Shown in pieces: positions 10,412-21,218 of a stretch of 64,000 bases of DNA; the stretch's first letter is position 1; every line of letters begins with the position of its first letter. This stretch comes from Pseudocercospora fijiensis CIRAD86 (Eukaryota > Ascomycota > Dothideomycetes > Mycosphaerellales > Mycosphaerellaceae). Made by a program: the position numbers and the translations under genes. The notes beneath the pieces are model-generated. The model worked only from the letters and a program-made list of their open reading frames with translations. It was not told the origin of the DNA and did not search any database. The stretch covers positions 3,135,527 through 3,199,526 of the forward strand of contig NW_006921541.1 in the NCBI RefSeq assembly GCF_000340215.1. The letters run 5' to 3'.

Positions 10412-13400
10412 AATCTAACGTTTTCGCCGGCGTTATAAATTAGGACTACTAGCTATATACCTATCGACTTAAGGAAACTTCTAAAGAAGTTTACGCGCTA
10501 TTTTGTTACGCTAATCTCTAAGCCTAGCGATAAAGAGAGCGAGCTCGGGTTCGACAATCGATTAGTATATACACCCTATATAAAAGGGTAGCCGATAAGA
10601 TTAAGCCTGTAAAGGGTAGCGTATATATTACCGATAGGTCTAATCCTAGCGGAAATCCTAACTAGCGACAAAAGTGCCTTAATTAGGAGGCGACACTACT
10701 ACCTAGGGATAGTCCGTACGATTAGAAATACATTACTAAAGAGTTTTCTACTATCCCTAGGGGGTTAAGGCTAACAGAAGAGAGGCTTACGAAAATCAAA
10801 CCTAGCATCGAGCTTTTAGATCGTAAACTAGAGTTACTGTACGAGCTTCTCTATAATCGCGAGGCTGTATTAGTATATAACTTCACTTACCTAGATAGAA
10901 TCAATCCGGAGGTTGCCCCTCCGTAGAGGATCCGAACAATCGAATATAAGCCTTAGGCCTACCTAGGTTTCAAGCTAAACCCAAGCCTACGAGGTGTAGT
11001 TAAGGACATAATACGACAGCGTGTAAAGGCTAGCACCTTAGAACCTTCCTATGCCTCGTATCGCAATCTATACTTCCTAGTTTAAAAGAAGACAGCTCCT
11101 AAGGAACTAAAGAAGTACCGTCTAATTAACGCTATACAAAAGTTTAACGTAGTTACGATTAGAGATGCTAACCTTCCCCTAGAGACTAATAGGTTCTCGG
11201 AAGCTTTTACTAACTGTATTGTAGCCTTACTAGTTAATGTTTTCTCGGGCTACGACTAGATCCCTCTCTATCCTAATAGCCGCGACCTTACTAGTTTCGA
11301 GATACCTCTTAGGCTATATAGACAAACTACCCTCCCCTAAGGGGCAACTAACTTAGTAGCCTAGTTCGTTCGCATTATAAACTAAGTCCTCGCGGCCTAT
11401 ATCTCCTATATAGCGATGCCTTTCCTCGACGATATCGGTATTAAGGGCCCTAAAACTAGGTACGACAATAAAGAAGTAGAGCCTAGCATCCGTAGGTTCT
11501 TTCTCGAATACATTTAGAACCTCGATAGTGTCCTCTACGACCTAGAGCGAGCTAACCTAACGGTGTATAGGGAAAAGCTTTAGCTCCTATACAAACGAAT
11601 GAATATTGTCGGGTTTATAACTAATAAGCACGGCCGCTATCCTAATAATGCACGGGTCCTAAAGATAGTGTCTTAGCCGGATCCTACCTATTAGAAGGAT
11701 GTCCGAACCTAGCTTAGAGTAGTCTCCTACTTCCGTATCTAGGTCGAGAACTTTGTATTAGTATATAAGCCCTTATACGCCTTACTTAAGAAGGATGCTA
11801 AGTTCGAATAGACCTCCGTTCACTAAGCGGCTAAGGATACGGTAACTAAGGCGCTCGTTAGCGTACCTATACTAATATCTATTAACTACTTAGAGGGTGC
11901 GGGTTTAATAATTATTGCTATCGACTCGAGCGGGGAAGGCTATAGCGAGATACTAATATAGTGTAACCGTAAGGAGCTATCCTTGCGTTATCCTATTAGG
12001 TACGACTCCGGACTATAGAAACCGATCGAGGCCCGATACGATACTAGCAAGCGAGAATGCCTTAGAGTCTATAAGGCTCTAAAGAAGTTCCGGCTATAGC
12101 TCTTTAGGGTGTTCTTTCGTCTAGAAATCGATGCTTAGACCCTAGTCTATTAGCTTAACCGTATAGCCTCCGACCTACTAAACTCTACGATAGCTCGGTA
12201 GGTTGCCTAGATCTATTTGTTTGACTTCGACGTCTTCTACGTTCCTAGCAAGAAGCATACTAGACCGGATAGCCTTTCTAGAAGGCCCGCTATAGAAGAG
12301 GACATCGCCGAGATAATAGAAGAAGAGGATATCGATACGGTAATTGACCGCACCTTCTTCGCTACCTTCTATATTAATGCTATACTAGCGATTACTAGGC
12401 CTGCTGCCGACGACTAACCTAGTAACTAACCTAGTAGCTAGCCCGACGAGAGCCCTACTACTAACGATAACGGCTAGGCTAAAGCTAAGGCGGATAAACT
12501 AGAGAGGGATAATATCCTTAATAGGGTCTACTCCGACGACTCCTATTACATCGCCTACTTCCTAACCTATACGAAGAAAGCGCCTAGCCTATTAAAGAGT
12601 TAATACCGTCGGGTTATTCGCTATTCTCGACGATTCCTAGTTAAAGATCGAATCCTTTAGCGATAAGCGATAGTTAATGCGCCTCTCTAGCATATTATTA
12701 ACGACCTAGCAGCCCGACAAGAGATCCTTCGTTCCGTTTACGATAAGCTCGGCTACCGGGCGGCGGAGGGCACCTTCGATGTCCTTCGTCGGCGCTACTA
12801 GTAGGATAGCGTATAGGCCGATGTCTCTCGCTACTGCAAGAGCTGTCCTAAGTGTAGTTTTAGGAATAGCTACCGTCGGCTAGGCGAGCTGCGTATCCCC
12901 GCTACCTAATTAGTTAGTAAGCGATAGTACGGTAATAGGGTTTATCTAAGCCGGAACAATAGCCTCTATATTATTCGGGAAGGTCTTTCGCGATAGCCTA
13001 AAGCCTATTATTTCTACAAGGGCTGCGGCGCTATTAATGCTCGTAATATAGCTACCTTCCTATTTAAAGATCTCTTTTACCGCTAGGGAACGCCCTACGA
13101 GATTATCTTAGACAACGCTACGAACAATATAGCTAAAGAAGTTCAAGTACTACTTATTTCGTATAGGGCGAAGAACGTTCGCATCTCCCCGTACTATCCC
13201 TAGTCGAATGCTATTATTAAGCGTAGCTATCGGTCTTTAATCGATGCCCTATCTAAGATAACTAATAGAGGGGACAGGTCCGTTCCTATCTCTACCCGCG
13301 TTCCGGCCCTTCTCTAGGCGGATCGAACTACTATTATCGATACGACTAGACTTACGCTAGCAGAGCTTATAATTAGGAGGGACGCCGTTCTTCCTATTAA

Positions 13401-14133
13401 GTTGTCCTATCGCACGTATAGCGTTTACGACTAGGGGTCTGTTCGTACTAGAGTAGATCTCCTTACCCTACGCGCTAAGGCTCTTAAGGATATAACTACT
13501 ACTTCTTAAGAGGGTCTTGCTCGACAACGGCGCCTCCGTAAAGAGGCTAAGCAGTATTTTAATAACTATAATGCTATTAATTAGGAGCCTCTAAAGGTTA
13601 GCGATATAGTTCTCCTATACCGGTCCGAGTTAGAGTATAGTTACTCCTATAAGCTAGCCTTTAAATAGAAAGGGCCTTATAGAGTATAGGAGGTCCTTTA
13701 CGATAGTTCTACGTACCGGCTTTAGGAACTTGATAGTGCTACCTTAAAGCACTCGCATCTCTAGGCTAACCTAAAGAAGGTCGTCGAGTTAAGAGAGCCT
13801 ACCCGTCCTCCCCCGACCGAGGAGGAAGTCAATGCCTCTATAGACCCTCTACCGACCTTAGATGCCTATCGAGAGGAGGATCCTACCGCGATTATAGATC
13901 CTATTCTACCCGATAACTATACGCATCCCTAGATACATCTTAGTAAGCTATTAGGAATAACTTATAAACAAAGGGAGGGTTATATACGTATTAATTGCGC
14001 GTAGAGCATTTCCGATATTAATTCCGATAGTAAACTAGACTTCTAGCTATCTAACTCTAACTCCGAGGAGGAGCTCGACTAGTCTAGCGACGAAGACCGC
14101 CTAGAATTATAGCTAGATCCCGAGACTAAATAA
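10387..14133 (+). pseudogene. Gypsy pol relic (RT, RNase H, integrase)
   Basis: A single phase, -1 relative to gag, runs from the ATG in the junction hairpin to TAA at 14131-14133. The RT part includes a KKYRLINA-type motif near 11115 and MPFLDDIGI near 11416-11442, the FLDD variant of YxDD. RNase H follows near 11880-12250. A connection segment VPSKKHTRPDSLSRR at about 12241-12285 matches the family V-x-H-x-(A/P)DxLSR signature. Integrase follows with a partly degraded HHCC zinc finger (CKSCPKC near 12840) and a core with ILDNATNN near 13107 and SPYYPQSNAIIKR near 13186. A GPY/F-like KGPYRV lies near 13670. Numerous TAG/TAA codons inactivate it. The C-terminus is acidic. Confidence 0.9.
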
Positions 14134-14391
14134 TTGCTTACTTTTCCTTACCTCTGTCTACCTCTACTACGTTGCTTCCTTACTCTTATTAATCGTTCTC
14201 CGCGCTGTTAATGCAGTGCCGCCCTATAGCTTTAGTTCTTACTGCTTATTCCTACGGTATTAATGCTTATAGTTGTTGCCCTCTTTTGCTTTTACTTTGT
14301 CTATTGTTTTACTCTTTAACCTTCGAGATGTTGCTATAACTTTATTCCTTTGCTCTTGTTTCCTTAGATAGAACTATACGAGGCGTATTTT

Positions 14392-14420
14392 CCTAATAAT
14401 ACCCCGGGGGTAGTATTAGG
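14392..14420. repeat. Boundary hairpin motif, copy 3
   Basis: The most symmetrical copy: left arm CCTAATAATACCCC, right arm GGGGGTAGTATTAGG, with one internal mismatch and almost no loop. It lies 260 bp after the pol stop. Confidence 0.85.
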
Positions 14421-14698
14421 AAAACGGCCGAACCTAACCCTCTCCCTTCCTAGCTCTTAGATAGATATAGCAACCTAGGCCGATAGCCTCTAAGAATAGG
14501 GACCTTAGGCTATTAAGCTTGGCGTTTAGAAGAAGGAAGAAGGAAGAAGGTAAACGTATAGACCACCTTTACGTGCTTGCTAATATAAAAGGTAATGCTA
14601 CATCTATAATAGCAGTGCTATAGGCCAACGCACTAACGAATTAGCTACGCTAGGCCTAGGCGACTTGCTCCTCGTTACCGAGCATCTCTAGAGAAAAG

Positions 14699-14725
14699 CT
14701 AATGCTACCCCGGGGGTATTATTAG
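14699..14725. repeat. Boundary hairpin motif, copy 4
   Basis: CTAATGCTACCCC followed by GGGGGTATTATTAG, 434 bp upstream of the start of the third frame. Confidence 0.85.
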
Positions 14726-15133
14726 TCCCGCTAGCTTTACTACTATAGATTTCTGCTAAGGACTCGAACTGACTAGTTACATTTCGAGTGCGCGAGAATC
14801 TACGATAGCTAAAGGTTAATAAAGGCGCGTAGTCGCTACTAGTAATTAGCTAGATCGATTGTTAAACTTTAGCCTACCCTAATAATAAAGAGGTCTCGTA
14901 TACAGCTTTACTTTCACATATAGCCGTTATCCGTTTGCTTTACTAGCGCGGAATATACGGACTACGTCACCTTCGCACTATATTTAAAGCGAGCTTCCTA
15001 AGCTCCTTCTTCTACTCGGTTACTAACTAACTCGCTACCGCCTAAAACCCCCCTTCTATCTAAACCCTTTAATTATTATTATTAAGCAACGAACACACTT
15101 TGCAAACTCGTTTCTAAACCGCCTCGGTCGACT

Positions 15134-17887
15134 ATGTCTTCCGGCGCCCCGAATCCGCTAGGCGCTAGTAGTAGCAACGACCTACCTGCCCCTATTAACC
15201 TAAGCCTAGCCGCCCTAGTTCCGATCGAAGCCCTATCCGATAGCGCCTTAGCTGCTGCAACTAGCCTCGAGCACTGCTTCTAGATCGTTACCGCCCTTAA
15301 AGACCCTTAAGAGAAGATCTAGAACGCTCGTACCCTACTACGCGTTATTAATAGGAATATTAAGAAGGCTACTATCTTAGTTGCGTATAGCATAAATAAC
15401 TTGCGTTAGTCTATCGGTAAGCGTATCTTTAAGCGCGAGGTTCTTAACGATATAGATATTAAATAAGCCTTTCCTATCGTCTATAGCCTCGAGACTGCCG
15501 GTACCTAGATTCGTTTGCGCTTTAAGACCCTCGACTAGGCCTTCGAACATTAGGGAGGACTAAGCAGTCTTCCTAAGAGCCTTGTTAACTTCGCCTACGG
15601 TAGACAAGAGCGTACTAAGCAGGTTTCTTCGTTCGTTAATAAGTACAAGGTCCGTCGTTAAGGCGCCGAGTATCTTTCCCGTACTATAATCTATCGTATA
15701 TCTACCGCTAGCAAGAAGGTAGGCAAGCAGTTGCTTAGCTTGTCCTTTACGCTTAACGACTTTACGATAGCCTACTAGAAGAAGTACTACGATGCGATTA
15801 TCTAGGTCGATCTTAACGTATAGATAACTAAGGATCTACTAAAAGAGAAGGGCTATCGCATTAATAGTATAGGCTTTATTATTAAAGGTTAAGAGGCGCC
15901 TATCGTTAATGTTCTTAAACGCAAGGCTCTTCGCCTAGAAACCGAGGCCGATACGGCTGCTAGTCTTGCGCTCGCTATAGAAATGTAGGCTAAAGATCGT
16001 CGCTCGACCCGCAACCGTAAGGTCCCTTAAGAAGTTTAAGACGAGCGCGCTAAGGCCGAAGTAGCGCGCAAGAAGGCATTGTATGCTCGCTAGGCCCTCC
16101 GTAAGGCTACTAAGAAATATAGCACTCCTTCTAGTACCGACTATAGTACTAACTATAGTACTAACTATAGTAACTCGGATGTTAATATGCTAGATATACT
16201 ACTAGAAGATATCTCCTCCGAAGGCTCCTTTAGCGAGCGTAGAGATAGAGGCCTCTCGCCGATCCTATTAACTAAGAATATCTGTAGTTCTTACAAAGGC
16301 GACTCTATTGCGCACCTTATTACTAATATCGATATAGTTCCTAAAGCCGATATAGGCAAAGCTCCTACCGCCCTATCTATCTGTTAACAGCTCGACGACC
16401 TTAGCAAGCTAGGTAAAGAGCGGTTTACTATATATACCAACTATGTTAAGAAGGCTACTAAGGTCTATAGTCTCTATACTAGTACTAAGGCGAGTGTCCT
16501 CGTCGGTCGCCTATTAAAGATTAGTCGCGAGGTTGCTAATTAGGATACCTTTACTGCCCTTAAGACTAGTTATACTAACTAGTTTCCTAGACGTCCTACT
16601 GCCGCCCCGACCTCCCTAAGACTCTACGTATTCAACCCTACTAGCACTATTACTCGCGATCTTACGCTAACTAAGCGTCGCTACAAGTTAATTACTAGCA
16701 TTCTCGGACAAGGTACCTCCTTCGACCGCTTTCGTTAGACTAGCAATACTATCTTCCCTCGAGTCTTCGGTTAGATATAGTCGCCTCGTAGAGCGCACCT
16801 TCCTCTTATCGTCGATCTAATATAGGAGGAGTTTCGTATGTTCTTTTAGTATATGCGTAAACTGCCTAAGTCTAAGTAGGAAGGCCGTAATGCCCTTTAG
16901 ACCTATAGAGTAAGCAACTAAATCGTCCGTTAGCATCCCGCCTTATAGCTCTTAGCCGTTACCCTTCGACCTAATTACGTATACGAGCTTATCTCCGTCC
17001 CTAAGCCTACTAAGTACTTTAAGGTAGGTAATAGCGGTTATAAGAACTGCCCTACTAAGGAGACTTCTCGTCTCGGACAAGATATAGTTAAGCTCGCAGC
17101 TAGTAAGGGTGCTAGCTATCTACGCATTAAGGTTTCTCTTATATCTAAAGATAAGACCGCCTATTTAACTATTATCGAGGGCATATACGAAACAGAGGTC
17201 TTCGAGAACTAGGTTGAGAAGCTTAATGCCCGTAGCCTAGTTCTACTAAACAAGATTAGCAAGCTTACTAACAAGCACCTTACTAACGACGACCTCGGCT
17301 ATATGTTCGATAGTTAGCCTAACGAAGGCGAGGCAGCTTAGTAGATCCTCAACCCTCTTAAGGAATGCGAAGTCTCTATTTAGATGCTACACCTTCCGTA
17401 TAGCGATCTAAAGCCCGAGAGCGACCGTATATTAATCGACCTAGGCTACTCTCGTATTATCGACGGCACTAAGATTAAGGGCTACGACAACTTAACCGTC
17501 GCTAAGGTTGCTAAGGCGCACCGCAATCTAACCGCCCTTCTAGGTTCTAACACCTTCGTACCGTTCGCCTTCCCTACCGCTATCTTAGTCGAAGGCCTTA
17601 GTTGCATTTCCGATGCCCTAGTCGGTAGAATTCCTTAGTTAAGTTACGTTGTTTAGAACGAAGTTAAACAAATCCTCTAGTTTAGTAAGGAGGAGCTTAA
17701 GGACTATCTACGCGAATAAGAGAAGGCTATATAGGATAAGGCTGCTAATCTCCTCGTTAATTAAGCTTACTTCGAGGTAGAGTACTTTAGTGCTAACAGC
17801 TTTAATACCTGCGGAGGAGCTTAGGACAGTCGACTAGCTAATAAGGTTATTACTAGTAAAGATTACGGTATATTAAAGCAGCAGTAA
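15134..17887 (+). pseudogene. Third Gypsy frame, 917 codons, unknown product
   Basis: An ATG at 15134 and a TAA at 17885-17887 are in the same phase 2,754 bases apart. All internal stops I read are TAG or TAA, the products of CAG, CAA or TGG under RIP. The frame shows no sign of an indel: two shorter stop-free stretches (16187-16387 and 17384-17638) lie in the same phase. The conceptual product starts Met-Ser-Ser-Gly-Ala-Pro. It has an Ala/Leu-rich N-terminal 60 residues, a basic mid-region with Lys/Arg/Ala-rich helix-like sequence (about residues 285-335) and a short STDYSTNYSTNYS repeat near 335. A mixed alpha/beta-looking C-terminal half follows. I see no transmembrane stretch typical of an envelope protein, no chromodomain and no enzyme motif I can name. 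It may be a captured host gene, a second gag-like protein or an accessory factor. Confidence 0.7.
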
Positions 17888-18068
17888 GTCAGCGTAGTGG
17901 ATTGGATGCTTAGGAAGTTGTTTTTGCATGTTTATAGAGTCTAGGAACAATGCTACCCCGGGGGTGTTATTGCGGAGTGTCTAAAAGATAGCCTTAGCTA
18001 AGATGCCTAAGGTTACTATATAACTGTTTGTTTTGAGCGCACAATGTAAAGCGTGTCTAGTTAGACAC
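17888..18068. other. Gypsy 3' non-coding region
   Basis: Short tail holding hairpin copy 5 (17948-17974); nothing else recognised. Confidence 0.5.
17948..17974. repeat. Boundary hairpin motif, copy 5
   Basis: CAATGCTACCCC followed by GGGGGTGTTATTG, 60 bp after the third-frame stop and 110 bp before the 3' LTR. Confidence 0.85.
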
Positions 18069-18083
18069 GAAGAAAGGGAGGGA
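18069..18083 (+). other. Gypsy polypurine tract
   Basis: GAAGAAAGGGAGGGA immediately abuts the 3' LTR, the expected position for the plus-strand primer. It confirms the + orientation and the LTR start. Confidence 0.9.
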
Positions 18084-18362
18084 TATTAGCTAGTAACCGG
18101 CCCTATACACCTAGGCTGAGTTTTGAGCCTATATAAGAGGCCTCCTTCTATATTAGAGATAGAGCACTAACCTCGTATAGCACATTGTTTACGTTACACT
18201 TCTATAATGCCTATATTGTAGGGCTCTAGTCTTTAGCCTAAGCAACCGTCTTATTATCCTATTATACTAAACATAGCTGCCTATATTGCTATAGGTTATA
18301 TTACCCTCGGTGGCCTATACTATTACTGCTAGTAGTAGTAGTAGTTTTGGTTTCCGTCCTTT
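18084..18362 (+). repeat. 3' LTR of the Gypsy element
   Basis: 279 bp, the same length as the 5' LTR, with about 96% identity by eye. Most of the RIP-type changes lie in this copy. Followed by the target duplication ACCGT (18363-18367). Confidence 0.95.
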
Positions 18363-18367
18363 ACCGT

Positions 18368-20900
18368 AAATTGATTAGTTCGAGCAATTCGTCTACCGCG
18401 ATCCCTTTCCCGGGCCTGCCTGTTATATTTACGACGCCGCCGGCTAGAATCGCGCTACGGAGATGTAGAGATGCGCCCTTAAGTAGCTAAATTAGATATA
18501 GTATCTCGCGCCCGTAGTTATATTATCTAGCTCCGAAAAATACTACTACGAGCTGCGGCAAGAGACGTTTAATATAACTAATATCTATATTCCGAGTCGT
18601 ATATCGGAGAGTTAACTAGAGCTCGGTTATATAGAGTCGCCGATAAAGTGTAGTCTAGGTAGGATCGCGGATTCTAGGCTGTACCTACGGGATAGGCTCT
18701 AACCGTAGCGGAGTCCGGCGCATCTACTACGGTAAGAGTAGCTTTATCCTAGGTGTACTATATACCCGTTCCTATTCTCTTTCTAGCTATACTAAAGGCC
18801 GCAAGTAGCTATTATATATAGCTGCTAAGAACTGAAGATATTTATCTATAGTAAGACCTACTATAGTAGGTGCAACCGCCCTTAGCTTACTAAAATTAGG
18901 AGGTAAATCCGTAGGGAAATATTCGCTATAGTACAGCTGCTTAACGAATAAGGCGATAATCCTTACGGAGTACCTATAAAGCGCAATAGGACGTAGTATC
19001 TAGTATTTTAGTTTTTTCTCGGTTAATCCTTTCGTACTAAATGCCTACTTGTCCTAGAAAAGGCTATATTCCGACCTAGCATCCTAACTAACACTCTAGA
19101 AAAGGCGAACTAGTATATAACAGAGGTTTATAGCGGTATAGAAGAGTCCCGTAACGGGTATTATCTAATCCCGCCGCTCGAATAGCCTTACACTTTTAGC
19201 ATTTTTACCTTTGTTACTCCGTATACGCTATACCGACTATTGATCTCCGTAGAAAAGCTATAACCGTATAAGGAAGTCTGCGACTAGGTTAAGGCGCAGC
19301 TTATATAGTATAATGTCCTCTTATACCGCGGCGTTCCTATCGATAGTACTCTCGCTATAGTAAATCGTACTAAGCGGGTAGAATTCGGTTTTAGAGGCCC
19401 GTAGCGGATATAGTCCTAGCTACTACGCAATCGACTTAACCCGAGGGTCCTCGACTACGGTTGCGAGCTTATTTTCGAAGATACTTATAATCGCCGCGTA
19501 TATATAATACATCGACAATTTCCGAGACTATTTATCTTCTCTAAGCGTAGGGGCATTATAGATATCCGCAGCGTCTAGTCGCGTATCTACCTTGAAATCG
19601 TTAATACGTAGGCTAGTATCGGGATAGCGAATATACGGAGTAAAGCGCACTAGCAGCGCCGTAGTAAGATTGCGTATAACCGACTAATTAGATATAGTCT
19701 AATCCCGAACCGTATCTTAGAAATTAATATTGTCGTATACTACGTACTATATAACATTATGCGCTAACTAGACGAGCCTTTCCTATATAGAATAAGCACG
19801 AGTTAACTACAATGCGATTAAATAACTACCTTCTACTCGCTCCTAGAAAGCTTCTCCTTACGGTATAGTGCTATATACGTAGCGATTAAACCAATCCCCG
19901 ATAGGACATCTAATACCCTCCGCTTTACGCTATTTAATAGGAGGTACCGACCGAATGCCTTTGCAAACCAATCAGATTTGTTCCGAGAGCGAGTATAGAG
20001 GATAAAGGCAGTAAGGGTAAATATTCGTATATCGAGATTATCCGGCTCTTTGTTACGCTACCTAACTAATACGCTACGGGCAAATTGATGCTATACTAGA
20101 GCAACATCCCGGATAACCTTATATATATCCTTAAACTACTAGACGGAGAATTAATTATCGAATCTATTAATAGGTTCGAGTAGCGTAGCGGCCTAGTCGC
20201 CCGCTACGGCCTCGGATACCTCCGTAGCGGATCGAAGAGTCCTCTACTATTTCCTATACAAGCTCTTTCTAATTAGGTAATCGAGTTTACGAATAATATC
20301 ACTATTCTTACTACTAGATAACTTAACCTGCTTCGATTTGCGTAGCTCCGTATTTAATATAATAGAGAGCTAGCCGACGCGATACGTATAGGACTTACTC
20401 CGTAGTTTACTAGCCTAGTACCGTACGACCTTCCCTATAGTAAGGTTGTTTTTCCGTATCTTGCGTATTACTTCTTTATAGCGCTGTCTTTTATCGCGAC
20501 GAGCGCGGGGCTAGCGAGTTACGTAGCGGGTCGACTCGTTATCGCTACTACTAACGCTACTACTGTTTATAATACTATCTACTTCTAGTTGTAGGCGATC
20601 CGCTAGGTCCTCCTCTTCGATAGACCTATTGCCCGGATACTTATAAGATAGAATACTAGAAAGATCGGAGGAGGCAGATAGACTAGAAGGAGAGCGACTA
20701 GATATATATCTATCCGTAGCGGAAGATAGAGATAGTCTTATAAAAGCAGGCTAGAAAGCCGCGGAGGGTATAGTCGTAATAGAAATGCGCGATAATATAG
20801 TCGTATCTACCTAGCGTATATCGCGACGCGGGCGCTACGACGACGACGATATATTTGTATCCGATTTCGTACCTAGGAAACTTCGGGAAAAAGATAGTAA
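18368..20900 (-). pseudogene. DUF6589-like protein relic, main part
   Basis: Minus-strand frame with many TAG/TAA codons. With these read as Gln/Trp, it matches the conserved core of fungal DUF6589 proteins. A Tyr-Asp-Asn-Ile-Asn-Phe motif is followed by an (x)DTVRDQ-type segment near 19720-19690. A run N(Q/H)SVIRNLTTA follows, and a (W/L)xxYGDQxxxxRIR motif lies near 19230-19205. Upstream (about 20880-20300) the sequence is Ser/Asp-rich and probably disordered, so the start is not defined. The frame runs straight into the Gypsy target site and continues at 6188-5726. DUF6589 has no established function that I know of; the family is fungal and often repeat-associated. Confidence 0.7.
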
Positions 20901-21175
20901 TACGGAGAGAGGTATTCCTACTACGGAGAGAAATTTTTACTATAGGAAATAGTCGTTCTAGTATTAAAACTAGGGTTTTGCGATTCTTTTATACAAATAT
21001 TTAATATAGGAAGTCGAAATCCCGATAGAAACGGCCTAGACGAGAATAGCGATTCCTGTATTCCCCGCCCTAATTAGTAGAAAAATTTGCTTAGCTCCGT
21101 ATAGTTTTTATCTAAGCCCGCTGCGGAGTAGTCTATATACGGGACGCGGACCGCTGTATTCCGCAAAGGCAAATT
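20901..21175. other. Right end of RIP-mutated outer element
   Basis: RIP-type composition continues to about 21,175 and then stops abruptly. I see no terminal inverted repeat or duplication, but the other end of the element is outside the window. Confidence 0.6.
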
Positions 21176-21218
21176 GTCTAATAATAAAACGCAGGTGAGA
21201 ATATAAAGGTAGGAATCG

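Larger units (their letters stand above)
14134..15133. other. Spacer between Gypsy pol and third frame
   Basis: About 1 kb without a recognisable protein, carrying two copies of the boundary hairpin (14392-14420, 14699-14725). A purine-rich AAGAAGGAAGAAGG tract lies near 14532-14550. It could hold an internal promoter or leader for the downstream frame; that is inference. Confidence 0.5.
6184..18367 (+). mobile_element. Gypsy (Ty3-like) LTR retrotransposon with TSD
   Basis: A complete but RIP-inactivated LTR retrotransposon. Two 279-bp direct LTRs (6189-6467 and 18084-18362) are flanked by the 5-bp duplication ACCGT (6184-6188 and 18363-18367). A primer-binding site follows the left LTR and a polypurine tract precedes the right one, fixing the + orientation. 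The order gag, protease, reverse transcriptase, RNase H, integrase identifies Gypsy/Ty3 (Copia has integrase before RT). At 12.2 kb it is long for the group because of a 2.75-kb extra frame after pol. It sits inside, and splits, a DUF6589-like frame of the outer element. Confidence 0.95.
1..21175. mobile_element. RIP-mutated nested transposon block
   Basis: This stretch is almost devoid of CpA and TpG and rich in TpA, while CpG is retained. That is the expected footprint of fungal RIP acting on CpA. Reading frames are full of TAG and TAA where family alignments expect Gln (CAG, CAA) or Trp (TGG); in the frames I followed, TGA was essentially absent. The block consists of an outer element (about 1-6188 plus 18368-21175) and a Gypsy retrotransposon nested inside it. 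The left edge lies outside the window. The right edge is sharp near 21,175, after which base composition becomes normal and genes are intact. I saw no functional gene in the block. Confidence 0.93.

Noticed and set aside
12217..12417. Separate small gene inside the Gypsy element
   Set aside because: It is a stop-free piece of pol (the segment after RNase H with VPSKKHTRPDSLSRR), in the pol phase.
16187..17638. Two short independent genes at 16187-16387 and 17384-17638
   Set aside because: Both are in the phase of the 917-codon third frame and are just its longest RIP-free stretches.
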